Shown: positions 33,159-46,557, counted from the first letter of the stretch. The stretch is 64,000 nucleotides of DNA from Sycon ciliatum (GCF_964019385.1 NC_088655.1:26726584-26790583); one strand, 5' to 3'. The notes: generated from the letters alone by a model not told the origin. Made by a program: numbers and translations.

Positions 33159-33630
33159 ACCTTTGGTTACGTAATCTTGTTACCTTTTGCGTTTCCTCTA
33201 GTAAATAAATGACAACCGCTCTATTCAGTTGCTATTCACTCCTGGCACATGCACTGGACGCAAAATTCTTTTATTAGTGATGTCGAAAAAGTATGCGGTT
33301 GTCAGTTGACAAACCTCCTTTTATTTACAATTCAGTTGCGTGATGTCCACCACTTTCCGAATTAAAAATGCACAGGCCGATATTAGCCAAAAATAAAATA
33401 TGCGCCGAATATGCAGTACCTTGCGCACTCTGTTAGAAGACATTAGGGCTACTGGGAATGAATGCTCAAGTAAAATGATGAAGTACAGTAATACAATACT
33501 ATAGGGAGTTCATTTTGGCATGAATGCACCAAGCCAACTCTCCTATACAAACAGTATAGTGTTGCTGCCAAAAATATGATTAGCTAAAGTTGCCTTTTTG
33601 CATTATTATGGTTGAACTTTTTTCCTGTAG

Positions 33631-33818
33631 CTTCGTTCCCATGCTGTGGATTTAATCACGAAATTTGTTAGCAAGACGAAGAGGTTTTATGTGAGCTTAC
33701 TATTATTCTACCTGCACTTGCTTTTATCTTTTTTATGCAGGACTCTGAGAAGCTGGAGGGACCCCACAAACCTCAAGCATTGAGGATACAACTTTTAACC
33801 AAGAACCAGGCAACATGA
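33631..33818 (+). CDS. Two-exon open block in unit 2 (hypothetical)
   Basis: Counterpart of 21533-21721. Acceptor CCTGTAG, donor GTGAGC at 33691, second acceptor TATGCAG (33740), stop at 33816-33818. Splice signals and phase are kept. Confidence 0.35.
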
Positions 33819-35048
33819 TGTGCATGTATCACGTTCGCTGTGATTGCATCGTTTCAGGGTACACTGACAACATACTAGTACTAGGAACTAGTCCTTGATT
33901 AGCAGCAGTGGTCTGAATTATTGCCTGGCCGCTATTCATATAATCCTTTGGTGCTTACTCATCGCCTTGTTCTGTCTCTAAAATGGCGTATGGGTGTTCT
34001 GAGGCTTGTAATATTTGCTCAAGCCGCGCATTGGCATTGGTGTATGTCGGTAAATGCCAGCCACTGCTGCCTAGCTCAACATGTTTTGTATGATGTAGAA
34101 TGCGCTCTGTGTATCTACAATCGAGTGACCTGCTTGTGTGGGCTAACTGTAATTACACCAACAGTTGCACTAGTATGTGCACTGTGCTGGCACAGTGTAT
34201 CATACTCAGTCTTGTCACTTCTTCTCCCACGTTTACTGTATTGTTTAATTCACTGTACACATCTTGCCCAGCTCCTCTAAGGCCACACAGAATTAGTTTG
34301 TTGTTTTGGGCCACTACACTCAGCTGGTGTAAGGTTGGTCTGCTTCTCTCTTCCTTCTCTTCGACGTGTCCAGCCAATCATTCATGTCAAGCTTTGCATA
34401 ACTTAGATCACTGTATATACAGTCACCTGGCTGGAAACGTCCATGGCTGCAAAATCCCATCTTTCTTGAGGGACCCCATTTTATAGAGTGGACGACATTC
34501 ACTTTCCTGATAGACTCACCTCAGATGTTGGTACACTGTATTTTACCCATCCCTGATTTGTACATGCACCACTTTTTAGGCAACTCCGAACAGTGAGAAT
34601 GTCTGCTGTGGATAGTTCTCATGCTTTTAAACTCATTCGTAAACAAGTACGGTTTTATACCACCAAAATGTAGTTCATTACAAGTCGTCGATTATGATCC
34701 TTTGTTGAGACGAAAGCTTCGGGACCTGGGAGTACTTGTGACATACCCATATCATACTCTGTCAGGTTCTGAAGCTGTGTGCTGTGTGCCAGGGGTTATG
34801 GCGATCGAGTGCATGTATGTTCGGATAAGGGCGTGGGAAAACACTCATCTAAAACATACTCATTTTCTCATGCATACTTTCATTTCTCATTCTTTTTGGC
34901 ACACACTCCAGCTCCTCGAAATTATCATGGTGCATGTTGATGACAGCCTGCTGCCATGCAGCCTGAGCAGTTCGGACAATCAATCATTCGGATAATCAGC
35001 ATTCTATATTACTACAGTTGTAGCAGCTGTATTTCATGTACAGTACTA

Positions 35049-35294
35049 CAGTAGAGTCAGGCGCCGAAGAACGTGTTGCCCAAGAATGTCCAGCCTGAAA
35101 TGCTAAGAACACCACCGCCTTAAGTTTAAAAGAATGGCGGTGTTGGTTTTTCGGTAGGTTTCGGGATACATAATTATGATCCTAACATGATTGTTTCTAA
35201 GAACATGCTACAAGAGCGCAGCCGGATGGCTGAAAAATAAGAACACCCCAGGCTAACCTCTTGGACACAACGTTCTTGGACGCTCAATCTACTG
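35049..35294. mobile_element. TA-flanked MITE, CAGTAGAGTC ends (unit 2)
   Basis: Counterpart of 22957-23203. Confidence 0.8.
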
Positions 35295-37783
35295 TAGTAT
35301 GGAAGAACACTCTTCGGCAGGGATGTTACATGTTAGAAATCATGCGTACAAGATGCCTATTTAAGTCTGCTCTTCTTTTATGACAAGCTTTGGCATGCAT
35401 GCAGCTCTTAATAAATCCCAAAGGTGGAGTGCAATGACATGTTTAATAAGTCCCAAAGGTGGAGTGCAATGACATGCATTTGGAACCGTGATCACTAAAA
35501 TCCTGCGCTTACCGGTAATTCTAAGATTTAGAACTATAAGTGATGTTGCACACCAAAGAACGTCGTTCCGAGGGCCTAGGTCGGGGGTGTTCTTGGAAGA
35601 ACATCATGCTGGATTGTAGATAAACTATATAACCCGCATGTGTGTGATAACAAAAGCTGCGGTACAGTGCGGAGAAACTAGTATAACATACTAATATCAC
35701 CAGTAGGTTTTCTAAACTTCTTGTTCTATACTGGAGAATATTCCAGTGAGTGAATCCAGAGCAAGTGCTATGGAAATGGACTAGCGAGAGCTCACAATAG
35801 CCAGACAGACCCACGAGTCCTTTCTTGAACCGAACAATAATCATCTATGGCATTCAACATGCAGTTTGGGAAGCCATGCAGTCCTGGGACAAATATCCAA
35901 ATGCAATCTTGTCTCCAGACCAAACAACGATTGTTATCATACTTGACAATTTCCAACTCTACGACCACCATGCCAGCTCAAGCAAAAAGAAGCAAAGGAA
36001 GACGGAGATTTCTACTTGTGCAGCCATTCAGGGAGGAGCACGAAGGCTGTTTTAACATTACATGATTCGACTGTGCACGCACTTTCCAAAAGTGTACTTA
36101 TCACACACCACGTGAACTCTTAGGCTGTTTGCAGCGCGATATACTTACATGTGCATGCCCTTGCCGCACATTCACACTCCAGTACAAAACATAATTATGC
36201 AAATATGTAATGCACATAATGTAACATTCTACGCTTGAAAGCAGATCAGCATTCGAACTTTTTCATTGCCTTCAGGCTGGAACAGCATATTGCAAGAGGG
36301 CACAATGGTCCAACCCAACATCTTCCAGTGAACACCATCGGCCATGGCAGTACAGACCATCTGACATTCACTCACACCACCCACATAGAAGAGAAGCAAT
36401 GTTGATACTTCATAGTTAACACGTTACAAATACTACTGAGGGTGCATATAGGCAGGACACCAGGTTCAGGATGCATTGATCCATTCTTCTGATTCAACTA
36501 CCTCAGCTGCTCATTTGATCTATGGCTATGCATGCTGTCGTCAGTGAGCCACATCATTGCGAAAGACTGATGACGGAGAGATCATTGCGCGTGTGTAGTC
36601 ACAATACTATCAGAGAAATACGTTTGGCAAATATAGGAATACTGTGGACAAAATTGTACACAATAACCTGCCTTGAAGCAAATCTCAGAAAGAAAGCGCT
36701 GTGCAGATGCATGTCAGCCGCTTCAGATTCAGTCACTTCGTGAGATCCAATATTCTTCCAACTGTACTGTTCAGCCTTCGGTGATCCACAGAGACAGACA
36801 AACAATCTGTTCCGTCCTTCCACATGAGAAACAGAGAGTGAACATGTTCCAGTTCATTCCAGTATGAAGGTGGCGGATACAGGCAATGAAAGTCATCGTT
36901 GGGCCAACATGACCAGCCTTCAGACATGAGTTCTCAGAGACCTTCGCTCATGATAATGGTATTCACCCTTGTCTACAATCCTGCAAAACACGTGAAAAGA
37001 TTGCAGCAAAACAAACTGGATGTTATAAAGAAGCAATTTAGGAAAACTAAGCCTATCGTATTTGTAGTACAGTGAAGCTAAGATGCAACACCCAGCAGGC
37101 AGGCAAACTTGCTAATATCCGATGAATTAGCATGCCTGGTCATGGCACACCGGGTACAAAATATGCAACCAGCATAACGTTTCCACCAGTATTGATAATC
37201 TATCGTAACGTTATTATCAAACTACATAACTGCTAAGAATGTGCAACTACTAACATAAGGTGCGATCGGCTTCGAAATCCAATGATTATGAGCAAGCGCG
37301 CATATATTTCTACATGTGCCATGTAGATAGAGTGTTTCATCAGGTTCAGTAGGCATGGATCCACAGTTCATTGTTCTGCTTCAACTACCGTAGCTGTGAT
37401 GTACAAGTTTTGATCTCTGGCTACGCATGATGGTATTAATGAGCCCAATGGCCCACAAAAACCGAAGTGATGAAACTTTCTGCCGTGGGCAGAGGGATCA
37501 TCGAGTTGCCCACTCTTGGTAATGTACTCATGCCATTACCAACTATCAGTGCACAAGTACTGCTACGCCCTCACTATGATCCATTGCAACAATATCACCA
37601 GGCACATGCATGCTACTGCACCCATTAAACCAAGAGTCGCAAATAGGAAAATCTTTGCTGTGAACCACAGCTAGCTATAAGGTGCTTTGAGTCCAGTTTT
37701 GTGGTAAAGTTGCACTGCATGATGCACAATACCACATGGAGCGAAATTCTTTTTTTCACATAGCGTGAAGTGTCTCTCGAGAA

Positions 37784-38152
37784 ATGCAATGCACAATGCA
37801 TAGCACATCGCAGAAAAATCTTGTATTGCACCTGCAGTCTAAAACTGCTTGCCAGCCAGAGCTCTTGAGTCACATGCACCAGCATGCAGGAAGTGATGCC
37901 CATTACGTGTCACCCAACCTAGAAGTGAAGCTGGACTCAATTTCCCGTGATACGACCTGTGATGGAGCTGCAACAACCAGCGATGCAAGTTTGCAGTCCA
38001 ATTATTTGAAACTGGCCCGCTATGTTGCTGAGAACGTACTCAAGGCAACATTTGAGAAATTACCTTTCGAAAAAATGTTCGGTACAAACATGGCCGGATA
38101 TTGTTTAAACTTTACGGTACTGTGTGAAGAAAACAACTATTTTATTGCATAG
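37784..38152 (+). CDS. 122-codon open frame in unit 2 (hypothetical)
   Basis: Counterpart of 25672-26040, open over the same length. No family recognised. Confidence 0.3.
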   Translation: MQCTMHSTSQKNLVLHLQSKTACQPELLSHMHQHAGSDAHYVSPNLEVKLDSISRDTTCDGAATTSDASLQSNYLKLARYVAENVLKATFEKLPFEKMFGTNMAGYCLNFTVLCEENNYFIA

Positions 38153-39251
38153 ACTAAAGGAGCTATCCAGCATTATCCATAATTTTCACGAAATGAAAGA
38201 AGGACCCTCCTCCACCCCCCCCCCCCCCCCGATTGATGTCTGTAATATCAATATTTTTTCGAAACGAAACTCCCCTTGACCCACCCACAAACGAAACTTT
38301 TTCTCTTCGTGTAAAAGATCGACAATTATGGACCCGGCATTATCGATAATTTTCACGAAATGAAAAGTTTAGTTATGAGTAACTTGTGACCGTCCCCCAC
38401 CCCCACCTACTCACCCCTCAACGAAAAATAGCTGGAATGGACTAGTGTTTCAGCTATCAATATTTTTCATTACGAAACCCTTCTTGACCCACCCGCCCAT
38501 GAACGATTTTTTTTCTCGTTTCAAAGATACTCAATCTGTTAAAGATAGATAATTATGGACGGCCCCTAACGTGCCAGGTTAAAAATGAATGGACCGTAGA
38601 AGATTGTTTGTGATATCACACGATCAGAACAGGTGACATCCAACACTACATGGCTGTATACTTGATGTGCTGCATTTACTGGGTGCAACGCAGGGAGTTG
38701 TAGCATCTAGGTAGACGGCACAGGCGACTGTAAAGCTAAATGACATGGGGTTCGACCCAGGGGTTCCTGTTTCAGCCACCCTTGGGGCACCATTGGGCAG
38801 ATCTATACACGCTCGTACATGGTATTGCTAACCTGAGCCGTTCTCAGGGTCAGTAGGTCAAGGCCGTGATCGCGGGTTGCACAGATCACGGAGAACCTCC
38901 AAATCCTGAACCAAAATTCTATAAAGTATTGTGTAGTCTCCCTACAGTGTAGGTGCTATGACTCCCTGGTGCGATGTACCTGCTGGTAAATAGACAAATT
39001 GCAACCAGGCCATAATTCGGATAGAGCAGACGATCCTGTCCTGGACCCTGTTCCACATTCAAAGTATCTAGACTCATATAGTGAGGGAGGAATATTGTGG
39101 TACTGACTCCGATTATCATGCGCTAAGAAATTATCAAGTACATTGTATATGTAACTGTAAGTGATAATCACTCAAAGTACGAAGCTAACAGTAATATTCA
39201 CTGGTTAGAGGGAAAGACACAAACGGGAAAGGTCTGAAGAAAAAATTGACT

Positions 39252-39322
39252 GTCACCACCAGGATTCGAACCAGGGACCTTCGCTTGAGGCCAGCGATGC
39301 TCTAATCACTGAGCTAAGGTGA
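39252..39322 (-). repeat. tRNA-like sequence (unit 2)
   Basis: Counterpart of 27128-27198, with a slightly better acceptor (TTCACC with GGTGA). Confidence 0.7.
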
Positions 39323-39568
39323 AGCCGTCATCCCAGCCGAGATCGTTCAACATTTTCTTCAGACTTCGTAACGCACACTAACAACATCAGCTAATGGTAT
39401 TATTATGTACTCTTTTTCGATTGTACATGCAAGCTCTACCTTGTGATGTTGAGCTCTCTTCGTTTGGTGGGGGTACTCCGATCGTCTAATGTGAACCACA
39501 GTCCACCTACAATTCTACATTTGCAACGTTGTCCAATGTGCATCGGCACGCATTGTACATAACTGTTA

Positions 39569-39798
39569 CAGCAGAGTGTAGATTATCCGCACCCCTCGGG
39601 CGCACGCTTTCTCCAGGGGGTTCGGATGGGGAAAATTCGGATAACGGAGCAGTCACACATCCATCTAAGACTTGCACATTCCTTCACGTTTCCATCAGTT
39701 CTCACATTCTCTTCACAGGAACTAGACACACTCTAGCTCCTCAATATGAAAACTGGCATTTCGAATAAGTGATTGTTCGGAATATCGGCATTCTACTG
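39569..39798. mobile_element. TA-flanked pogo-like MITE (unit 2)
   Basis: Counterpart of 27445-27675. It shares TA 39799-39800 with the next MITE. Confidence 0.75.
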
Positions 39799-39800
39799 TA

Positions 39801-40144
39801 CCGTAAAGTCGCGGATAAAAGCCGGGCTTATAAGCACATAAGCCGCTTTCTCCATCAGGTTTTAATGCAAACCATGCTTATTATGCACCACTGATATTTT
39901 TGCCAGTCTTGTATGCCAGGCTTCTACGTGCGACACGCGTAGATCTACCACTGACTACCGGTATGGCAGCAGTTTTACTATGCACCGTACATAGCGCATG
40001 CACTCTTGACCCACCCGATCCGCGCTTGCATAGAGCAAGGCTTCTACGCTCGACGGGCTCATATGCATTCGACCCGTTTGATTTTCAGGCTTCTATCTGC
40101 GATGTGCTTGTATGCAAACCCGGCTTTTAACCGCGACTTTACGG
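39801..40144. mobile_element. TA-flanked pogo-like MITE, perfect 14-bp tips (unit 2)
   Basis: CCGTAAAGTCGCGG and CCGCGACTTTACGG, with TA at 39799-39800 and 40145-40146. Confidence 0.9.
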
Positions 40145-40426
40145 TATTCATATTCACGCTCTGGAACAGGAGATCCTAGTTCGACTCAGACTGCCCTTTC
40201 CATAATACGTTTCCCATGTACTCGCAGTTCTTTTATCGGAACATCTTTTCTTCCCAACCTCAAATCCTGTGCAACACCGGTTGGCTTTCCTCAGTTTCCT
40301 GAATGGTGTTACCTCTCAATAGAAGCATGAGTGGCCATTCAATATACCGGTATAGTAAAACATGTCCATAATTATCGGAGAAAGGATCGGATGTGGCTAA
40401 ATAATTTGAAAATGTCCACCTCTCCT

Positions 40427-40569
40427 CACTGCTCTTGGCCCACATTTACCACACCATAGCGAGGAAGTTCGTTCTTGGATAGATGCTCTACACCCTCCAG
40501 ACATCTATCCAAGAACAAACTAGTTACTTCCTCGCTATGGTGTAGTGAATGTGAGCCAAGAGTGCAGTG
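40427..40569. repeat. Fold-back element (unit 2)
   Basis: Counterpart of 28304-28441. Confidence 0.85.
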
Positions 40570-40719
40570 GTGGGCAGTTGCAAATAATTTTACTACAATG
40601 TGCTAAGCAGAACAGAGGCACTAGCACCTGGGTGGAAACTATTCTGAATTTTGAATGCCAGGGAAGGCTGAAGGACACCCATGAAACCACTGTCAAAGCA
40701 AACACGAATTCGAAAAGAA

Positions 40720-41414
40720 GTGCATGCATGGTGGCGGTGGGAAAAAGGAGCCAAGGACAGTGTGTACATTATTATTTTTGTTGAAAGGATGAGAATTCAA
40801 AGAAAGCTGGCTGCTTCCTCTATTTCCATGGTCGGCCAGTGCCTGCAGCACGAACAGTACATTGTATTACATGTATGTGCATAGACAGACAAATAAACAC
40901 TAACCTGAGCATGGGTACCGCTTGTATTCGTGGTCAGGAAAGTGAAAGTACGAACGAAGGAGAAGAAGATTGTTGACCATGGCGAACAACTGCATATCCA
41001 GAGGGCACACGGCTTGCCAGAATGGGTCGGCTACATCTTCGCTAATTTTCTATCCTAACAACATTCAGCTTGGAGGTCAAGGACGACGGCATTTTTGGAA
41101 AGAAATTTCGAATTTTGGAGAAGAAGCTTGCTTTCGGAAAAATGTTCCTTTCACGCAAGGCAGCATGCCAGGTCAGGCGTGTGAACCAGGTGAACTGTGT
41201 CGGCAGATCCACGTTTACGTTCCAGGCCGACAGTTTTTTGACCAAGCCGTGAATCGCCCTCGCTCTGACTCCCCCGGCTACGAAGGAGTAATTTTACAAC
41301 TCTTCAGGCCAGCTACAGGTCTCTGATACAGAGCCGCAAGTGACGGATATCGGTCATTTGCAGCCACTACTAAGAGCCTCCTGGTCGTTGCAATCTGATA
41401 CATAATATACCTCC
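40720..41414. repeat. Right TIR of unit 2
   Basis: Reverse complement of 29295-29989. It ends TATACCTCC, then ATATAA. Confidence 0.9.
40970..41326 (+). CDS. 118-codon open frame inside the right TIR of unit 2 (hypothetical)
   Basis: Same reading as 16953-17309 (MANNCISRGHTACQ..., ...LFRPATGL), with about one residue different. No family recognised. Confidence 0.25.
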   Translation: MLTMANNCISRGHTACQNGSATSSLIFYPNNIQLGGQGRRHFWKEISNFGEEACFRKNVPFTQGSMPGQACEPGELCRQIHVYVPGRQFFDQAVNRPRSDSPGYEGVILQLFRPATGL

Positions 41415-42659
41415 ATATAATCACCCCCTAAAGGGACAAGCCCAACTTTTTTTTCAGTTTTCTGTCATAAAAAAATAAACGTCACAGGCTGCTCTTCGCA
41501 GGTGTCCGCGTCGGAGCGGTCCGGACGAGCGACCGCATCTCTCTCTCAGTGGGACACTTGTCCGTGGCCGTTGTACTGGAAATCTGTGGCAGAACCTTGC
41601 CATGCCAGAGGCTACACACACCCGGGTACCTATACCGGGATAGACAAATCCTTGGTGTTGCTCCTTTCATTTTTATTTGTTCTTGCTGAGAAAGAAACGT
41701 TGCTGCTTGGAAAGCTTTCTGTTCACTCCAGCGACTTTCCTCTAGTAACGTTGCTCACTGATAATGATCATAGCTCGTGATACCAATGGTGAAGAGAAGC
41801 TGGGTTTCTTGCCATTTGCAACTTCCTGGCTCTGAAAATATAGCTTGAACAAATAAGAGCTCCAAGTATTTTAGTTTTAGATTTCGATGTGCCAGACCTA
41901 TCGTTACGAGATGCAGAGATGAGGAGCAAGGGAGGCGTTGGACTAATGCCAATAATGGTTTTATGGCCCAGACAACGCCAGCGATTTTCACTTGTCAAGA
42001 GGACAGTCAAGTTGGAGCAGGCAGATGACAGATTATTTGAGCATTTATAGCGGAGTGGGTGGTTTGCTAAAGAGAATCGTCTCAGTACCTCATGGTTACT
42101 AGTATCTGACAAATGCCTCTTATTGCTAGTCTGCATTAGAGCATAGCAGAATTGATCATGTCACAAGTAGTGTCAAGACTTGATGTCCTACGATTATACT
42201 CAGATCATGTTGTAACTTCACGGGAATATCCGTCCTGCCACTTTACGCTCTCCCAAAATTGCCTGCAGGAGTCACGTGCCTGTGCAAGGGACAATGCGTT
42301 TGCATTGCTTACGGATGCAAGCGGATGGAGTGTAGACCAGATGAGAAAAAGTGAACCGGATATTCAACTAGCTTGGACCGCCATTATAAATTTGCCTGAT
42401 GCCTGGACTATCTGAACATTGCTCCAAACCAATCCACAGAAGCAATACCCACACAGGAAGCCAAATGTTAAACCCATTCATCAGCTATCGAACCTTTCAT
42501 CAAAACATAATGCAGTGCATGCCTACTACTACTCAAACGAGATCAACGGATGCCACATGCCACACAGATACAACGTGGAGGCTCAGTATTTTCAAGACCC
42601 CGTGCAGTCTAGACAACTAGAACAACGAGGTTTGCACCTAATGTCCCTCGATTTGCTTG

Positions 42660-43284
42660 CCGTATTTAGTTCCTTGCAATTGAAGCAAGCCGTATCCGAG
42701 AACCGGTCACTGAGTTTGCAGTGTCGTCGTCGCGTGTATGTTGCCGTGGTGCTCTCTACCCTCCTGTACGGCGCCTCAACCTGGACAACGAAGGCTCCGG
42801 ACCTACGACACCTCAACCTTTTCCACCATCAATGTGTCAGATCTATCGTTGGAGTGTCGCGACGGCAGCAATGGGAGACCCACGCAACGTCCTCAGCCCT
42901 TGCAAAGGCCCTTGGAGTGCCTGAGGACATTGGTCACATCATACGGGAATGACGTTTGCGCTGGCTTGGACACGTGGCACGGAGGGAAGATCACCGGTTG
43001 CCGAAGTGTGTTCTCTTCGGTGAACTGCCTGCCCCGCGCCCCGCGCGTGATCCACGCAAGAGGTGGAGGGACGTTGTTATGCATGACTTTGAGCCGGTTG
43101 AGCCACCGGTACCAACATGTGGATGGTACGATGCAGCCCAGAACCATCCGGAGTGGCGTGCCATTGCCCATCGACCACACAAGGCACCCTCTGCTGCTGG
43201 CTACGGTTGCGCCTGCGGCCGCATGTTCCGTCGAAGCGGCGACCTGAAACGCCATCAGTCATTCTGTCGTGGACTGGAGAGATA
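42660..43284 (+). pseudogene. LINE ORF2 C-terminus with CCHH zinc finger
   Basis: RRRVYVAVVLSTLLYGASTW begins the post-RT domain. LNLFHHQCVRSIVGVSRR, RLRWLGHVARRED and RKRWRDVV follow in the order typical of RTE/L1-like LINEs. The protein ends with CACGRMFRRSGDLKRHQSFC, a C-x-C-x12-H-x4-C type finger. An in-frame TGA (42951-42953) lies between HIIRE and RLRWLGH; otherwise the frame is open to 43284. The RT core is absent (5' truncation). It lies just inside the left arm of the 8-kb element. Confidence 0.85.
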
Positions 43285-43664
43285 ACAATGCGGTATCATT
43301 GCTACGCAATGGGCAAGGTCAAGGTGTGTTTATGGTGGTACAGGTAATGCTATGTACGCCTCTTTGGTCGCTCACACATTATCCATTGCCGGCATTGGTT
43401 ACACGTTATTATCAATTTGTTATGACCTTCGCTGGTCTGCACACCCACCCACTCTACTCTCTGAAGTTGAGACTTTCGTTTGCCATTTCATCCGGTAGTT
43501 TGACTCTCTGAGAATATCCCTGCTACATGTACATGTATAATATAATTTATACTTTACAATTATCCTTGTACGTGTCTATCTTCTTGACACCATGACTTTC
43601 TTTGAAGGTCTTGTAGCTATGAAATGTTATTTGCTGCAGGCCATGTGTGTGGTGTGGTGTGTGT

Positions 43665-44560
43665 GTGTGTGTGCATCCGTGAATGTCCCACGCTTGGCCC
43701 GTGGGTAAATATACAGTCATGTATATGTTATATGCCACACCAATTTCGCTATCTGTATAATATTATGCAGCACAGTGGCAGGCATAGAGAGAGAGAGCGA
43801 GAGAGAGACGTTTTAATGTCTCTGATGTTAATTCTTCACTACTACATAATCTACATTGTACTTGTATGATCGAGCGTATGAGTGTGTGTGTGTGTGTACT
43901 TGTATGATCGAGGGTACAAGTGTGTGTGTGTGTGTGTGGGTGTGCATTTGCAGATTTGGTGCTTCTCTTGCGACGGGCGTATACATGGTGTGTGTGGGTG
44001 CATCCGTGAATGCCCCATGTGTGCGTAAATATACAGTCATGTACGTGTTCTGTGCCATTCAATTTCACTAACTGTATATGCAGCACAGTGGCAGGCATAG
44101 AGAGAGAGACAGAGAGAGAGAGAAAGAGAGATACGTTTTAATAATGTGTCTGAGGTGAATTCTTCACTACTACATGTACTTGTATGATCGAGCGTACGGA
44201 TGTGTGTGTGTGCGTGTGAATGTCCCACGCATAGCCACGTGCGCGGTGCCACACAATTTCAATAGAGAGGTTCTGCACAACGAAAATTCGAACGAAGTTT
44301 CGCGACAGGCCTTGCGAAAATGTGTACGAAGTTTCGCACGAACTTTGTGTTCTGCACATTTTCGTAGTTTGCACGCGCCAAGTGCACGTACGACATGACC
44401 CAATCTCACGAAACTTCCTACGAAAGTTCATTTCGCGTTCCCTGCAAGTTTCGCGTCCAAAGTTGCGAAAGTTCGTGCGAAGTTTCTCACTTCGTGACGT
44501 AGAGCGAAAGTTCGTACACATTTTCGTTCTGCAGAACCTCTCTATTATGTGTAGAACAGC
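43665..44560. repeat. Tandem repeat, 327-bp unit, ~2.5 copies
   Basis: Each copy has a GT run, CATCCGTGAATG, AAATATACAGTCATGTA, GCAGCACAGTGGCAGGCATA and a GA run, then TTCTTCACTACTAC. Copies begin near 43671 and 43998, with a shorter third at ~44215. The MITE at 44265 is inserted in the third copy. Confidence 0.8.
44265..44542. mobile_element. MITE with GAGAGGTT ends, type B
   Basis: GAGAGGTTCTGCA at the left and TGCAGAACCTCTC at the right, TA on both sides. The interior is full of CGAAAGTTCG-like words. It interrupts the third unit of the 327-bp repeat. Confidence 0.85.
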
Positions 44561-45049
44561 GGCTGGTAGAGAGATAGAGACAGACAGACAGACACAGAAA
44601 GACAGAAACGGAGGGATGCTGCGCATAAAGAGCGACAGACAGAGACACAGACTCAGAGAGAAAGAGACAAAGCACAGACAAAGCACAGACAGAGACAGAC
44701 AATCAGACCCAGAAAGACCGAGACAGAAACAGAGGGACGCACATAATGAATGACAAAAGGAGAGACAGACACAAAGACTCAGGGAGCCAGAGACAGAGGG
44801 TCCTTAGGGAGAGACAGTGAGAAAAAAAACTGAGAAAGGGAGAGGCAGATCGAGAAGGAAGAATACACAGAGACTGAGAGAGAGACAGAAGAGAAGCAAA
44901 CGGAGAAACAGCGACATAAGTACAGGGCCAAGAAGACAGACAAACATAGAGAGACAAGCAGAGACAGACCAAGACAGGGAGACAGCTGGAGAGTTACACA
45001 GACAAACACAGATAGGCAGACAGAAAGGCCGAGACGAAGATTCAGAGAA

Positions 45050-45121
<72 letters not shown>

Positions 45122-45530
45122 AGAGAGAGAGAAGAGAGAGAGAGAGACACACGCACGCACACACACACACAGAAACAGAGAGAGAAAACTGAGAAAGAAA
45201 GAGACAGAGAAAAGTGACCGAGTGAGGGACAAAGAGAGACACACAGAGAAAGACTGAAGAAGAGAAGCAGACAGAAAAACAGAGACAGACAGATGGAGAC
45301 AGAGAAACAGAAAGGAAGACAGACAGACAGACAGATGGACAGACAGACAGATAGGGACAGGCACACGGACAGAACGAGATAGGCAGACAGCTAGAGAATG
45401 ACAAAGACAGGCATACAGAAAAACAAAGACACAGACAGAGATACATAGACACAGAGAGAGAGAGAGGCAGACAGATAGATATATTAATAGAATAGAGAGA
45501 CAGACAGACAGAGAAACATGTGGAGACACA
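44560..45530. repeat. ~1-kb purine-rich (GA/CAGA) tract
   Basis: Almost unbroken AGAGACAGACAGA-type sequence, with pure (GA)n near 45055-45110 and a G run near 45110. It begins exactly where the short GA run of the 327-bp repeat would be, so it is an expanded copy. Open frames rich in Ser/Leu here are artefacts. Confidence 0.95.
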
Positions 45531-45574
45531 CAGATACGAGAGACTTCGTTCGTTGGATTTCTAATACTGAAGTA

Positions 45575-46083
45575 CAGTGGATATCGGTTATAAAGTCATC
45601 GGACATAGTGATAAACCGGCTATATTGATACAAAATGAAAATATCAAAAGTAAAACCAGAAAAAGCCAGTCAAATTATCATTATAACCAATATATCGTAT
45701 ATAGCGATAAATCGGCTATAAGGATACAGAATCACCATTCAAAACACCTCTTTGCGCAGAAAAATTATCGTCTATAGTGATAGCAACACACAAGTGTGAG
45801 GCATTGATGTCTCGACTTGGAGCCACATGTATGTTGTCATAGGGTATTCTGGTCTGGTGCTTCCTGGATGATGCCTTTGGGCCAAGAAGTTCTTCACTCT
45901 ATACTGGAGAAGGTGCAGTAGCATCCATCACGTATCAGTACGCTACATTAGCACGATCGAGTACCCACACGTGTATAATGTGTATGTGTGACGCGCGCAG
46001 TTGAAAATCGCTTGTAGTGATATACCGGTTATAGTGATAAAATGTGAAAAATCAGAAGGGCACGTTATAACCAATATCTACTG
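45575..46083. mobile_element. TA-flanked pogo-like MITE, 509 bp
   Basis: CAGTGGATATCGGTTATAA at the left and the imperfect inverse ending TCTACTG. TA at 45573-45574 and 46084-46085. Subterminal GTGATAAACCGGCTAT-like words repeat. Confidence 0.85.
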
Positions 46084-46557
46084 TAGTATAATACAAGTAG
46101 GTAGCAGCATAATGCACACAGATCTAGAGTGCTGAGAGTTGTCGAATGCGGCGAAAGCAGAGTGTAGTAGACACTACTGTACAGGAGTGAAGCAAAGCTG
46201 ATTTGTTGTAATGCTGCCTGACTGCTTGCCTGTGTGCAATAATGAGGTGAACTCATAAAACAGTGAGCCGAAAAAATACGATCAAAAAGCCGATTCACAA
46301 ACCAGGTAAAGACAGGAAGAGAAGGAAAGATATGTGCGCATATACCCTGCACCCGTGCACGCACACACACACACAAACACAGAAGGGAGTTGATAGGTGG
46401 AGAATTGCGAAAACAGGGGACCCAGTGTGCCCTCAAGGAGATAAAGAGATAGAGATAGATAGAGAGATATTTTTGGCACAGTATATTCGGCCCTGGTTTA
46501 AATATGGCTTTGGAATTTATTTTTCATTGCAATCAGGTTCGGCCTCATTTCTCTGTG

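Larger units (their letters stand above)
29295..41414. mobile_element. 12.1-kb long-TIR element, unit 2
   Basis: Same orientation and content as unit 1. TIRs at 29295-29989 and 40720-41414. ATATAA at 29289-29294 (shared with unit 1) and 41415-41420. It is about 300 bp shorter than unit 1, mostly because the CAAGAGTAC MITE is missing. It carries no recognised element gene. Confidence 0.85.

Noticed and set aside
16865-41414. Tandem 12-kb copies as an assembly error (two haplotypes joined)
   Set aside because: The junction falls exactly at complete TIR ends with a single ATATAA, which a haplotype join would not produce by chance. Long reads are still needed to close this.
44487-45529. Long Ser/Leu/Cys-rich open frames on the minus strand
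   Set aside because: They are translations of GA/CAGA repeats. The same applies to 46498-46946 and 63278-63911.
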